From contig CANHVD010000385.1 of assembly GCA_947463775.1 (NCBI GenBank), positions 1 to 5,976 of the forward strand: a stretch of 5,976 bases of DNA, written 5' to 3'. Both the position numbers and the translations under genes were made by a program. Within the stretch, counting starts at the first letter, position 1, and the number at the start of each line of letters is the position of its first letter. This DNA is from Planctomycetaceae bacterium. GTDB lineage: Bacteria > Planctomycetota > Planctomycetia > Planctomycetales > Planctomycetaceae. Below, one piece after another: positions 1-5,976 of the stretch. The notes beneath the pieces are model-generated. The model searched no databases, was not told the DNA's origin, and saw only the letters and a program-made list of their open reading frames with translations.

Positions 1-315
1 AACGTCCCGATGTTCCCTGACATCAAATCCCAACACAAAATGTCTGTGAGGGATTTTGCACAAGACTTCGATCTCTCACTGACGTTTCGGCCTGGACTGA
101 ACGGGATCTAGTTCGGGACTGTCCCTTAGTCCCAGTTCGCTCCCGCAGCGCTGGCTTCAGCCAGTATTCGACCGTGGATCAAATCAGCAACGCCGACTGA
201 AGTCGGCAACACGAACTAGCGCTGTTTCCGGACCTGATTTTTGCGGGAGAGGCCGCACCGTGGCCCGCCGAAACGCAGTCGGTCAGAAATGTCCAATCGA
301 CACGCCGTACAGATC
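1..315. other. Intergenic region downstream of the operon
   Basis: No supportable gene lies here on either strand. A plus-strand frame starting at 241 runs straight into the antisense of the last DUF1559 gene and has no family features. Besides the 108-219 repeat block there is a weak AT-rich inverted repeat, CAAAAT (36-41) with ATTTTG (53-58), and a GC-rich pair GCGGG (243-247) with CCCGC (264-268). Neither is followed by a T-run in the direction of the operon, so no intrinsic terminator is called. Confidence 0.6.
108..219. repeat. Palindrome-rich block bounded by an 8-base inverted repeat (REP or miniature-element-like)
   Basis: The block begins CTAGTTCG (108-115) and ends with its exact reverse complement CGAACTAG (212-219). 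Inside are three stem-loops: GGGACT (115-120) with AGTCCC (128-133); CTGGC-TTCA-GCCAG (151-164); and GCCGAC-TGAA-GTCGGC (192-207). GGGACTGTCCC (115-125) is also a palindrome in itself, so the first stem has two alternative folds. AGTTCG recurs directly at 110-115 and 134-139. No reading frame fits the block. GGGAC/GTCCC palindromes of this kind are known in repetitive extragenic elements mobilised by RAYT transposases; membership of that class here is an inference, since only one copy is visible. Confidence 0.5.
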
Positions 316-1458
316 TCAAAACTCGCCGGGCTTTGTGTCAAGCACATCGTGGCGATTGATCAGCTGTTCCAGCACAACCGAGGCAACCTGACGACTCATG
401 GATTTTGCACTGCCATCGGCGTAGACGAAATTCACGTGGTATGAATGATTGCTCCCAAAGCTTCCCACTTGCAGTTGCTGCTGCATCAAATTCTGTTGCC
501 GTTCTTCTTCAGTCATGTTGGCGTAGTCACCGACGAGCGCTATCTCATTGACATTCATACGAGTCGCATTTCCCAGCCGATTGCCATTTCGCAGAGTGCT
601 CCGATCTCCGTAAAGCCAGATTGACTTGTCACCGGAAAGCTTGACTTCCCCGGCCAGCAAGGTTGTCGTAGCACCGTCAGGAATTGTATCCAGCGATTCA
701 GAACTGTTGAGATACAGTAGGCCGTTGCTGTCAGTATCAATGGGCTTTTCCACACTGTGATGGACACCGGCATAGCTGCTCTTACCAACGCTTGCGGCAG
801 CCTCCGAGGGGCACGTTAAACCGGGAATGACAGGAATCGACAACGGAGATAATGCGTCCCGTTGTGGAGGACCTAGACTGGGGTCGTAGGCAAAACCGGG
901 CATCTCCATCCCGCTCTCAACAGATTCTCCCGGAGATTCCTCAGCCATTTCGTCAGCCGAAGTCGCCTCGGCTGGCGAACCTTCTGCTGGCGGATTGGCC
1001 TGAGTCTTCTGATAGTCATTCCATATCTGAAGATCCTTCCAATAGTCTGCTCGAGACTCCGGGCTAATGAACGACATCTGAGGCATGTTGAAATCGATCT
1101 GGCGATAAACGCCTTCCTGCCCAAGAAACGGCAGCAGTTGTGGAATCCAGCCGACGCGATAGCCCGGATCAGTGGCGACAGGAGTTTGTTCGTCGATCCC
1201 TGCTTCCAGGCTGCGGATCGGCCCCACAGGATTAACGCAGCCAGGAGGCAGCACCGAATACTGCTGGTGATAACTCCGAAACGCAACGCCAATCTGCATC
1301 AGATTATTCAGGCACTGCGTCTTTCTGGCCGCCTCCCGAGCCTGCTGCACCGATGGCAACAGCAGTGCAATCAGGATCGCAATGATCGCAATCACCACCA
1401 GAAGTTCCAACAGTGTAAACCCACGCTGTCGACAACTGAGACCTCGTCGAATGAGCAT
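316..1458 (-). CDS. DUF1559 family prepilin-like protein with acidic insertion
   Basis: A 380-residue DUF1559 protein, last in the operon. The 13-residue leader ends RQRG, then FTLLELLVVIAIIAILIALL; cleavage after G13 puts E18 at +5. Family marks follow: LLLPSVQQAREAARKTQC (32-49), CPS (216-218), SYAG (228-231), DGATTTLLAGE (261-271), and SNHSYHVNFVYADGSAKSM (336-354) in place of the usual SxHxGG....DGS. Compared with its neighbour it carries an extra, low-complexity acidic and proline/serine-rich stretch at about 134-208, just before CPS, and a Gln/Glu-rich stretch at 315-330. The start ATG lies two bases after the upstream stop and eight bases after AGGAG. It is a paralogue of the preceding gene, but codons differ at most third positions even in the conserved N-terminus, so the duplication is not recent. 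Confidence 0.92.
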   Translation of the reverse strand: MLIRRGLSCRQRGFTLLELLVVIAIIAILIALLLPSVQQAREAARKTQCLNNLMQIGVAFRSYHQQYSVLPPGCVNPVGPIRSLEAGIDEQTPVATDPGYRVGWIPQLLPFLGQEGVYRQIDFNMPQMSFISPESRADYWKDLQIWNDYQKTQANPPAEGSPAEATSADEMAEESPGESVESGMEMPGFAYDPSLGPPQRDALSPLSIPVIPGLTCPSEAAASVGKSSYAGVHHSVEKPIDTDSNGLLYLNSSESLDTIPDGATTTLLAGEVKLSGDKSIWLYGDRSTLRNGNRLGNATRMNVNEIALVGDYANMTEEERQQNLMQQQLQVGSFGSNHSYHVNFVYADGSAKSMSRQVASVVLEQLINRHDVLDTKPGEF

Positions 1459-1460
1459 TA

Positions 1461-2408
1461 CTAAAACTCCTGCTGTGCCGACAGATCTTCACGATTGCCC
1501 AGATGAGAGTATGTTTTCAGGTCAATGTTCTCGCTCAGAAAGCGTACGGAGCCATCCGCCAAAACAAACTGTGCACCTCCCGTGTGTTGACTGCTGAATC
1601 CGCTTGTTGCTGTATCAGACGGTGCTGGCAAAGGAACCATGGAACCATTCCGAGTTGTCCTCGAGCCGCCAATATCCCAGCCGGCATTGATCGGAACTTC
1701 GGTGTTTCTGAGCGTCGCCATCGTGCCGGACATCCAGCCCAGATCCTTTACGCCGGTCGGAATAATCCTTTCACCAGCTAAAATCGTGTTGGAAGCTCCG
1801 TCACGAATTTCCTGATATCCAACTCCGCTGTTCAAAAACAGCAGACCATTGTTGCTCATATCAATGGCGACGTCATCGCCTCCAAAACATCCGGCATAGT
1901 TGGAAACTCCACCGGACTGCCGATTGTCAGATGGACACAGAAAAGAAACGATGGCCGTTGCTCGTGGACCAGCATTCGCTTGAGCATAAACGCTTTCATT
2001 GAAGTTGATGTTGCCGAACAGTCCTGCCTGTTCGATTGCCGGAAGTATCTGCACCAGCCAGCCCATATGATATCCTTCTTCAATATTACGAATTGGCCCT
2101 GAGAGATTGACCGTTCCGGGCGGCATCATTTCAAACGACATTTCATACGTGTGCATCGCAATACCAAGCTGCATCAGATTGTTCTTGCATTGCGTCCGTC
2201 GAGCTGCCTCGCGAGCCTGCTGAACGGCCGGCAATAACAACGCGATCAGAATCGCGATGATGGCAATGACGACCAGCAGTTCAATCAACGTAAAGCCGCG
2301 TCGAAAGAGCAACTTGCGGTCGCTTTTCGACTTTGCCGCGAATGAAGGACCGTGCGCAGTGATAGATGATGTTTCCGGACCGTAGTCCAGCGGGGTATCA
2401 ATGATCAT
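1461..2408 (-). CDS. DUF1559 family prepilin-like protein with long leader
   Basis: A 315-residue DUF1559 (SBP_bac_10-type) protein. The prepilin segment is RRGFTLIELLVVIAIIAIL (36-54), with predicted cleavage after G38, F39 as mature residue 1 and E43 at +5. It continues into the family's LLLPAVQQAREAARRTQC helix (57-74) and NNLMQLGIAMHTY (76-88). Further hallmarks are CPS (158-160), NYAG (170-173), RDGASNTILAGE (202-213), and the C-terminal SSQHTGGAQFVLADGSVRFL (272-291). The function of DUF1559 proteins is not established; they look like exported pseudopilins anchored by the N-terminal helix. The start used gives an unusually long 38-residue leader, and it is supported by the ATGA overlap with the upstream gene. 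A TTG at codon 33 would give a short leader but has no ribosome-binding site. Its Shine-Dalgarno is weak, consistent with coupled translation. Confidence 0.93.
   Translation of the reverse strand: MIIDTPLDYGPETSSITAHGPSFAAKSKSDRKLLFRRGFTLIELLVVIAIIAILIALLLPAVQQAREAARRTQCKNNLMQLGIAMHTYEMSFEMMPPGTVNLSGPIRNIEEGYHMGWLVQILPAIEQAGLFGNINFNESVYAQANAGPRATAIVSFLCPSDNRQSGGVSNYAGCFGGDDVAIDMSNNGLLFLNSGVGYQEIRDGASNTILAGERIIPTGVKDLGWMSGTMATLRNTEVPINAGWDIGGSRTTRNGSMVPLPAPSDTATSGFSSQHTGGAQFVLADGSVRFLSENIDLKTYSHLGNREDLSAQQEF
1467..1471 (-). promoter_or_regulatory. Ribosome-binding site of the last DUF1559 gene
   Basis: AGGAG on the minus strand, eight bases before the ATG at 1458, lying inside the last codons of the upstream DUF1559 gene. 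It supports the 13-residue leader start. Confidence 0.75.
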
Positions 2409-2821
2409 GGTGTCAACTTTCTGGTTCGTGTGACCTGAAAAGGAGTTTCGGCATTGGCCGGATAACGTGAAACCACCGTGCAGATTCCATCCTGCACTCG
2501 GATCGTTACCTCAGCCGAATTTGTCTGATGAACATGGCCCGCCGGAACTTTCCACGTTGTTCCTGTCCAGGCGAGATCCGCAGCAAAAGAAGTCGCAGCC
2601 AGCGCGAGTCCCGCATCGGCCAGCTTCTCTGCCTGCAGATGAAGCACTTGCTGACGCGAATGCCGGCGATCACTTAACGCTCGACTAACCTGCTGGGCAA
2701 TCAGCCCAGCCAAAATCATGAGCACGACCATGGCGACAATCGTGACGGCTCCACGCCGCCGTGTTGTCGCTGAATGCTGCGTCTGCTCGCGGAAACGTTG
2801 TTGGGGGGAGATTCGCTTCAT
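2405..2821 (-). CDS. Short PilX/GspK-like minor pseudopilin
   Basis: A 138-residue protein with a 24-residue leader ending RRRG, then AVTIVAMVVLMILAGLIAQQ, a single hydrophobic helix (about 25-44). The +5 position is V29, not glutamate. Lack of that glutamate is the hallmark of GspK/PilX-type tip subunits, which cap the fibre. The following helix has LQAEKLADAGLALA (62-75), close to the 'A..LAEAG...A' signature common in PilX N-terminal and GspK-like proteins, and then WTGTTWKV (85-92). A full GspK is about 300 residues with a large helical insertion. This protein lacks that domain, so it is nearer to PilX-like minor pilins in size. It is translationally coupled on both sides by ATGA overlaps and preceded by an AAGGGAG ribosome-binding site. 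Its place after I- and J-like genes matches the I-J-K order of secretion operons. Confidence 0.7.
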   Translation of the reverse strand: MKRISPQQRFREQTQHSATTRRRGAVTIVAMVVLMILAGLIAQQVSRALSDRRHSRQQVLHLQAEKLADAGLALAATSFAADLAWTGTTWKVPAGHVHQTNSAEVTIRVQDGICTVVSRYPANAETPFQVTRTRKLTP

Positions 2822-3417
2822 GGTACGGCTCCCTTGAGAACAATCTCAACGAAACTCGGCGATGCGATCGCGGGGTTGACTGGCGGATGGGTAACTTCCA
2901 CGGGCTTCTGCAGATTCGAACCACCATGTCCGGCTGCCGAATACTTGACGAAGGCCGATGGCTCCACAATTCGAATTCGAACAGTTCCGGATTCGTGCTG
3001 TTCGAACACCACCTGACTACCCGCCGGGAAAATAAATCGATCGGTCGCGGTCTTCGTCTCACCCTGCCGAGCGACTCGATTCAGGATGCCTCGATCTGTG
3101 CTCCACGTGACGATCGTCTGGTCTTGTCTGGTCGCGGTCAGAATCTCGGCTGACTCAGCTTTCAGACTTCCGGCATCCGCATCGTCTCGCAACTGCTGCT
3201 CGGCTCTCAACAACGACATCAGGAACAAAGCTTCACGTCGATCGGAAGTGTCCGCCTTCAAAATGGTATGCAATACCGTCCCCGCCAACGTCAACAACGC
3301 GGAGGCCATCGTCATGTAAATAATGGTCAAGTGAAACAGCGACCCGCGCCGTTCGGTTCGCCTCAGGCCGCGAGTCAGTTTTTGCGAAGAACTCTCCACG
3401 AAGTCTAAACGTTTCAT
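2818..3417 (-). CDS. GspJ-like minor pseudopilin, no Glu at +5
   Basis: A 199-residue protein with a 25-residue basic leader ending RTERRG, then SLFHL and a hydrophobic helix to about residue 50. That is the layout of a prepilin. If cleavage is after G25, position +5 is L30, so the usual glutamate is absent. After the helix comes a charged coil (about 55-90, EALFLMSLLRAEQQLRDDAD), then a beta-rich region with TIVTWSTDRGILNRVARQGE (101-120). This resembles the 'V.Y......L.R' strand pair of GspJ proteins. Length (199) fits GspJ, the second subunit of the pseudopilus tip. The start is fixed by the ATGA overlap with the gspI-like gene and a strong GGAGG seven bases upstream. The stop overlaps the next gene in the same way. 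A GspH-type assignment is possible. Confidence 0.7.
   Translation of the reverse strand: MKRLDFVESSSQKLTRGLRRTERRGSLFHLTIIYMTMASALLTLAGTVLHTILKADTSDRREALFLMSLLRAEQQLRDDADAGSLKAESAEILTATRQDQTIVTWSTDRGILNRVARQGETKTATDRFIFPAGSQVVFEQHESGTVRIRIVEPSAFVKYSAAGHGGSNLQKPVEVTHPPVNPAIASPSFVEIVLKGAVP
2829..2835 (-). promoter_or_regulatory. Ribosome-binding site of the PilX/GspK-like gene
   Basis: AAGGGAG on the minus strand, seven bases before the ATG at 2821, inside the end of the GspJ-like gene. It confirms the ATGA-overlap start and the long 24-residue leader. Confidence 0.7.
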
Positions 3418-3833
3418 GGCATTGCCTCCGCCGCTTTTCGCCAGACAACGACTGAAACGTTTTGCTCCGGCATTGACTCCATTAAGGGCTTGCGAATCGT
3501 CAATCTCAGCGGTTGAAGCATTTTCGCGTCCTCCGAAACGGGCAGCAGTTCGGCCTCCAGCACCGCTTGTTCATATCGCTCCTGAAACCATGCAGTAAGC
3601 TTTGGCAGGGCCGCAGGATCAATGGTCTCCGGCAGGAGTTCTTCGATGTTATTCAGTTCAACCATCGCCAGAGTTTCAAACCGTTGAGCCATTCGTTGTC
3701 GCCGCACGGCGGTCATGGCTGGGACCAACATCGCAATAGCGGCTCCCAGAATGATGGCACCGACAATCGCTTCGACGACGAGCACCCCGCGTCGGGAGCG
3801 TTGCCTGAGTAATGATAAATGTGTCTTCTGCAT
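3414..3833 (-). CDS. GspI-like minor pseudopilin
   Basis: A 139-residue protein with a class III (prepilin) signal: a basic leader ending RSRRG (12-16), then VLVVEAIVGAIILGAA. Prepilin peptidase would cut after G16, leaving V17 as the mature N-terminus and E21 at the conserved +5 position. The hydrophobic helix runs to about residue 40. The helix continuation (AVRRQRMAQRFETLAMVELNNIEELL, in two parts 42-55 and 56-67) has the alanine/asparagine-rich character of GspI, and the short length fits that family. Known GspI proteins nucleate the pseudopilus tip with GspJ and GspK. Placement between the F genes and a J-like gene supports the call. It follows the upstream stop by 25 bases, the longest gap in the operon, with no clear Shine-Dalgarno. 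The stop overlaps the next start by ATGA. The pilin-like class is firm; the exact I subtype is an inference. Confidence 0.78.
   Translation of the reverse strand: MQKTHLSLLRQRSRRGVLVVEAIVGAIILGAAIAMLVPAMTAVRRQRMAQRFETLAMVELNNIEELLPETIDPAALPKLTAWFQERYEQAVLEAELLPVSEDAKMLQPLRLTIRKPLMESMPEQNVSVVVWRKAAEAMP
3425..3429 (-). promoter_or_regulatory. Ribosome-binding site of the GspJ-like gene
   Basis: GGAGG on the minus strand, seven bases before the ATG at 3417, inside the end of the GspI-like gene. It is the best Shine-Dalgarno in the window and fixes the start of the 25-residue leader. Confidence 0.78.
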
Positions 3834-3858
3834 GAGTTATAAATCCGGAGCGTCGGTT

Positions 3859-4926
3859 TCAGCTCAAATCATTTAACAGCTTGATCAGCGGGGCAAAGAA
3901 AGCGACACAGACGAACATTACTGTTAATCCCAGCACGAGTATCATCATCGGGGCAAGGATCGTAGGCACGCGTCGCCAGAATCTCATCCGGCGAGCTTCG
4001 ATCGCTTCAGCCAGATGTCGCAGACCCCAGTCCAGATGTCGAGTTTTCAGGGCCGAATGCAAAAACGCAGCTTCGCGAGTTCGAAGCAGCCGTGTGGCTT
4101 GTAAAGCGTCGATTGTATCCTCGCCATTCATGACTCGATGCCGCAGCCCACTGACACGCTCTGAGGCTCGCCCCGGGGGCATGTCGATCATCGCGGAATC
4201 GAGTGCCGCACTTAGCGGCTGCCCGGTCGCAGCTGAAAGACTCAACTGCCGAAGTAAACCGGGCACCCAGTATCTCGGCCAATGCTCCATCAGCCGGTGA
4301 TATCCGTGAATCAATTTGCTGCGACTTGATGTGTATGTCCACCATAGGCCGATGAAGACACAACTGGTCATCGGCAACAGAAAAATGTACCAGTAAGAAA
4401 GAACAACATCCGTCAAGTAGATCAAAGCCACTGTGATTGGCGGAAACTCGACTCCGAAGCCAATAAAGATTTCTTTGAACTTCGGAATGATGAACAGCAT
4501 CAGGAATGACACAACGGAAAACATTACCGTGCCGATGCTGAATGTCATCAGCAGCAAAGTCTCCATCGTGACCGCACCACCGCTCGCGGTCTGCACCGAC
4601 TGACTGATCCGCTTCGCTTCATCAACGAGCACATCCGTCAACGTGCCCGTACTTTCGGCGGTCCGAATGGCAGAAATAGTCTGGTCGGGAAGTAAATCTC
4701 GCACCATCGTCAGCGACGCCGCAAGAGAATGTCCCTGCTCCATCAGCAGTCGCAATTGTCCAATCTTGCTGCCCCACTCTCCGCTACTTTCTGCCTCATG
4801 AGCTCGTAGGCTGTGCAGAAGCGTTTCGCCATGCCCGATTCCTCCGGCCAGCAACATCAGCAGCGATGTCTGCCGCAAAGGCTCAGACTGATGAGTCATG
4901 AAGAGCCACATCTGAATATGGTTCAT
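3859..4926 (-). CDS. Type II secretion F-type inner-membrane platform protein, second copy
   Basis: This is a GspF/PilC-family platform protein of 355 residues. The first cytoplasmic helical domain (about 16-112) ends with LLPDQTISAIRTAESTG, and its AESTG (90-94) matches the family's conserved E..G turn. Membrane segments lie at about 121-147, 176-198 and 320-345. The first is followed by the family loop PKFKEIFIGFGVEFPPIT (148-165). The second cytoplasmic domain (about 210-318) lacks the acidic turn and has ALKTRHL where it should be. Length is a little below a typical GspF of about 400. I chose ATG at 4926 over an in-frame GTG at 4938 because the ATG forms an ATGA overlap with the stop of the upstream F gene, as at three other junctions in this operon, and the GTG has no ribosome-binding site. 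It is a diverged paralogue of its upstream neighbour: both share FKEIF.GFGVE.P and a C-terminal PLIKLLNDL. Confidence 0.92.
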   Translation of the reverse strand: MNHIQMWLFMTHQSEPLRQTSLLMLLAGGIGHGETLLHSLRAHEAESSGEWGSKIGQLRLLMEQGHSLAASLTMVRDLLPDQTISAIRTAESTGTLTDVLVDEAKRISQSVQTASGGAVTMETLLLMTFSIGTVMFSVVSFLMLFIIPKFKEIFIGFGVEFPPITVALIYLTDVVLSYWYIFLLPMTSCVFIGLWWTYTSSRSKLIHGYHRLMEHWPRYWVPGLLRQLSLSAATGQPLSAALDSAMIDMPPGRASERVSGLRHRVMNGEDTIDALQATRLLRTREAAFLHSALKTRHLDWGLRHLAEAIEARRMRFWRRVPTILAPMMILVLGLTVMFVCVAFFAPLIKLLNDLS

Positions 4927-5976
4927 GGCAGCCACCACACAATCATCGCAAGATCATTCAGCAACTTGATCAGTGGCATAAACAACGCGATCACCATAAA
5001 GCCCACGAGGAGCCCGGCACTAACAACGATCAGCATCTGAAATAAGACAGCGATAAAAGATCCGTTACCAGACGCGGCCTGCTCCAGCGCTGACGCGTAA
5101 CTTTGAAAAGCCTGAGCCGTCTCCTGGCGAGCGGCCTCGGAGTTTTTACTTCCCGAAACGCGAAACAGCAGCGAAAGAGGCAGCCCGGAAAGCTGTCGAG
5201 TATATGCCAGCTCAGGCGTTCCTGATTCAATGACTTCCGCGATTCTCTTACCGCTTTCCGCCACCGAACTGAAGCCGCTGGCCTTAGCGGCGATGGTGAT
5301 CGCATCCGCCGGACCAACTCGATTCCGCACCAGAACTCCCAGAATGCGAGCCACTCGAGCCTGCATCAGCCAGCGAACCGATAAGCCCAGACCGGGAACG
5401 CTTTCCCAGAGCTCGGCTGTCTTCGGCAACACCAACAGAATATGCAGCAGCACAAGTGCGGCAATCATGAACGTTGCCATGGCGAACAGACCAGGCAGAC
5501 CCAAACTGCTGGCGATGTCACTCAGGCTGATAAACAGCATCGTGATCCCGGGCAGCTCCACACCGAACCCAAGGAAGATTTCCTTAAACTGCACCACAAT
5601 CGAAATCAACATGACATGCATGCCCATCAGCAGCAGCGTCAATGCAATCAAAGGACTCAGAAACATCGCCGCAAAATGATGAGATTTCAGCCGCATCCCA
5701 CTGAGCGTCGGAACCAGCTCCGCAACAGCAGTTGCCTTCGTCTGCGAACTCAATTGTGAGTTCATAATGGTGCTTAATTCGCCCGGCAATAGTCCCAGTC
5801 CGGTAAACGATCCATGCTGACCTCTTTCAAGCTGGTCTGCCATCCGCAGCAGCATTCGGCGAGGTCGATAAACAAACCAGAACCACGCCGCGGCCCAAAG
5901 CTGGACCACCAGCATCGGCAAAAGCCCCGCACTGATCACCAGCCCAAGGCGACCGTCCGGAATCAGGATCGACAAC
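4923..5976 (-). CDS. Type II secretion F-type inner-membrane platform protein, first copy, N-terminus cut by window edge
   Basis: The reading frame is open to the right edge, and its first full codon in the window is TTG, so the true start lies outside. About 350 residues are visible. Numbered from that codon, there is a hydrophobic segment at about 11-36 followed by a basic RPRR stop-transfer motif. A degenerate second half of the first cytoplasmic F domain follows (about 42-95, with LERG and LLPGEL). Next come a membrane segment (about 101-128), the family-typical loop FKEIFLGFGVELP (130-142), a second membrane segment (about 160-183), a second cytoplasmic F domain (about 195-300) and a last membrane segment (about 307-333). 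Proteins of the GspF/PilC family form the inner-membrane platform that the GspE/PilB ATPase acts on to assemble pseudopilins. The usual acidic and glycine residues of the (G/A)E.SG motif are missing in both halves: NSQLSSQTK stands in the first and VSGSKNSEAA in the second. The gene overlaps the next F gene by ATGA. The family assignment is firm; the specific system is inferred. Confidence 0.88.
   Translation of the reverse strand, partial: LSILIPDGRLGLVISAGLLPMLVVQLWAAAWFWFVYRPRRMLLRMADQLERGQHGSFTGLGLLPGELSTIMNSQLSSQTKATAVAELVPTLSGMRLKSHHFAAMFLSPLIALTLLLMGMHVMLISIVVQFKEIFLGFGVELPGITMLFISLSDIASSLGLPGLFAMATFMIAALVLLHILLVLPKTAELWESVPGLGLSVRWLMQARVARILGVLVRNRVGPADAITIAAKASGFSSVAESGKRIAEVIESGTPELAYTRQLSGLPLSLLFRVSGSKNSEAARQETAQAFQSYASALEQAASGNGSFIAVLFQMLIVVSAGLLVGFMVIALFMPLIKLLNDLAMIVWWLP

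Noticed and set aside
36..58. CAAAAT/ATTTTG inverted repeat as a terminator or operator
   Set aside because: Short AT-rich stem with an 11-base loop, likely by chance; no supporting context.
243..268. GCGGG/CCCGC hairpin as a terminator of the operon
   Set aside because: Read in the operon's direction the stem is followed by an A-run, not a T-run, and the stem is only five pairs with a poor loop.
873..1292. A 139-codon minus-strand frame within the last DUF1559 gene
   Set aside because: It lies wholly inside a strongly supported gene in another frame, has no family motif and no ribosome-binding site.
1300..2330. Recent tandem duplication or gene conversion of the two DUF1559 genes
   Set aside because: The N-terminal similarity follows protein conservation; many third codon positions differ and the rest of the proteins have diverged.
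3881..4300. A 139-codon plus-strand frame opposite the second F gene
   Set aside because: Antisense shadow; rich in Arg, Ser and Cys with no recognisable domain.
5230..5679. A 149-codon plus-strand frame opposite the first F gene
   Set aside because: Antisense shadow of a clear membrane protein; its composition follows from the codons of the opposite strand and no domain is recognisable.

Overview
The window looks like chromosomal DNA of a member of the Planctomycetota. The strongest sign is two adjacent DUF1559-type prepilin-like genes. That family, with a type IV pilin N-terminus, a CPS motif and a C-terminal ADGS motif, is greatly expanded in this phylum. Base composition is moderate and even. 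I cannot name the genus from sequence alone.

All seven supported genes lie on the minus strand and read from right to left as one tightly packed operon. In transcription order they are: a type II secretion F-type membrane protein, cut by the right edge (4923-5976); a second F-type protein (3859-4926); a GspI-like minor pseudopilin (3414-3833); a GspJ-like minor pseudopilin (2818-3417); a short PilX/GspK-like minor pseudopilin (2405-2821); and two DUF1559 prepilin-like proteins (1461-2408 and 316-1458). Four of the six junctions are ATGA stop/start overlaps, one is a 2-base gap and one is a 25-base gap. This implies a single transcript with translational coupling. The promoter and any gspE, gspD or prepilin peptidase genes are not in the window.

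The set reads as the inner-membrane platform (two F subunits), a minor-pilin tip group (I, J and K-like) and two DUF1559 proteins where a canonical type II secretion operon would carry its major and H-type pseudopilins. The likely product is a type II secretion or type IV pilus-like envelope machine. Whether it secretes, builds a filament or does something else cannot be told from the sequence.

Bases 1-315 lie downstream of the last gene and hold no supportable gene. They contain a compact palindrome-rich block (108-219) bounded by an exact 8-base inverted repeat and holding at least three hairpins. It looks like a REP or miniature mobile element. I found no convincing intrinsic terminator for the operon.
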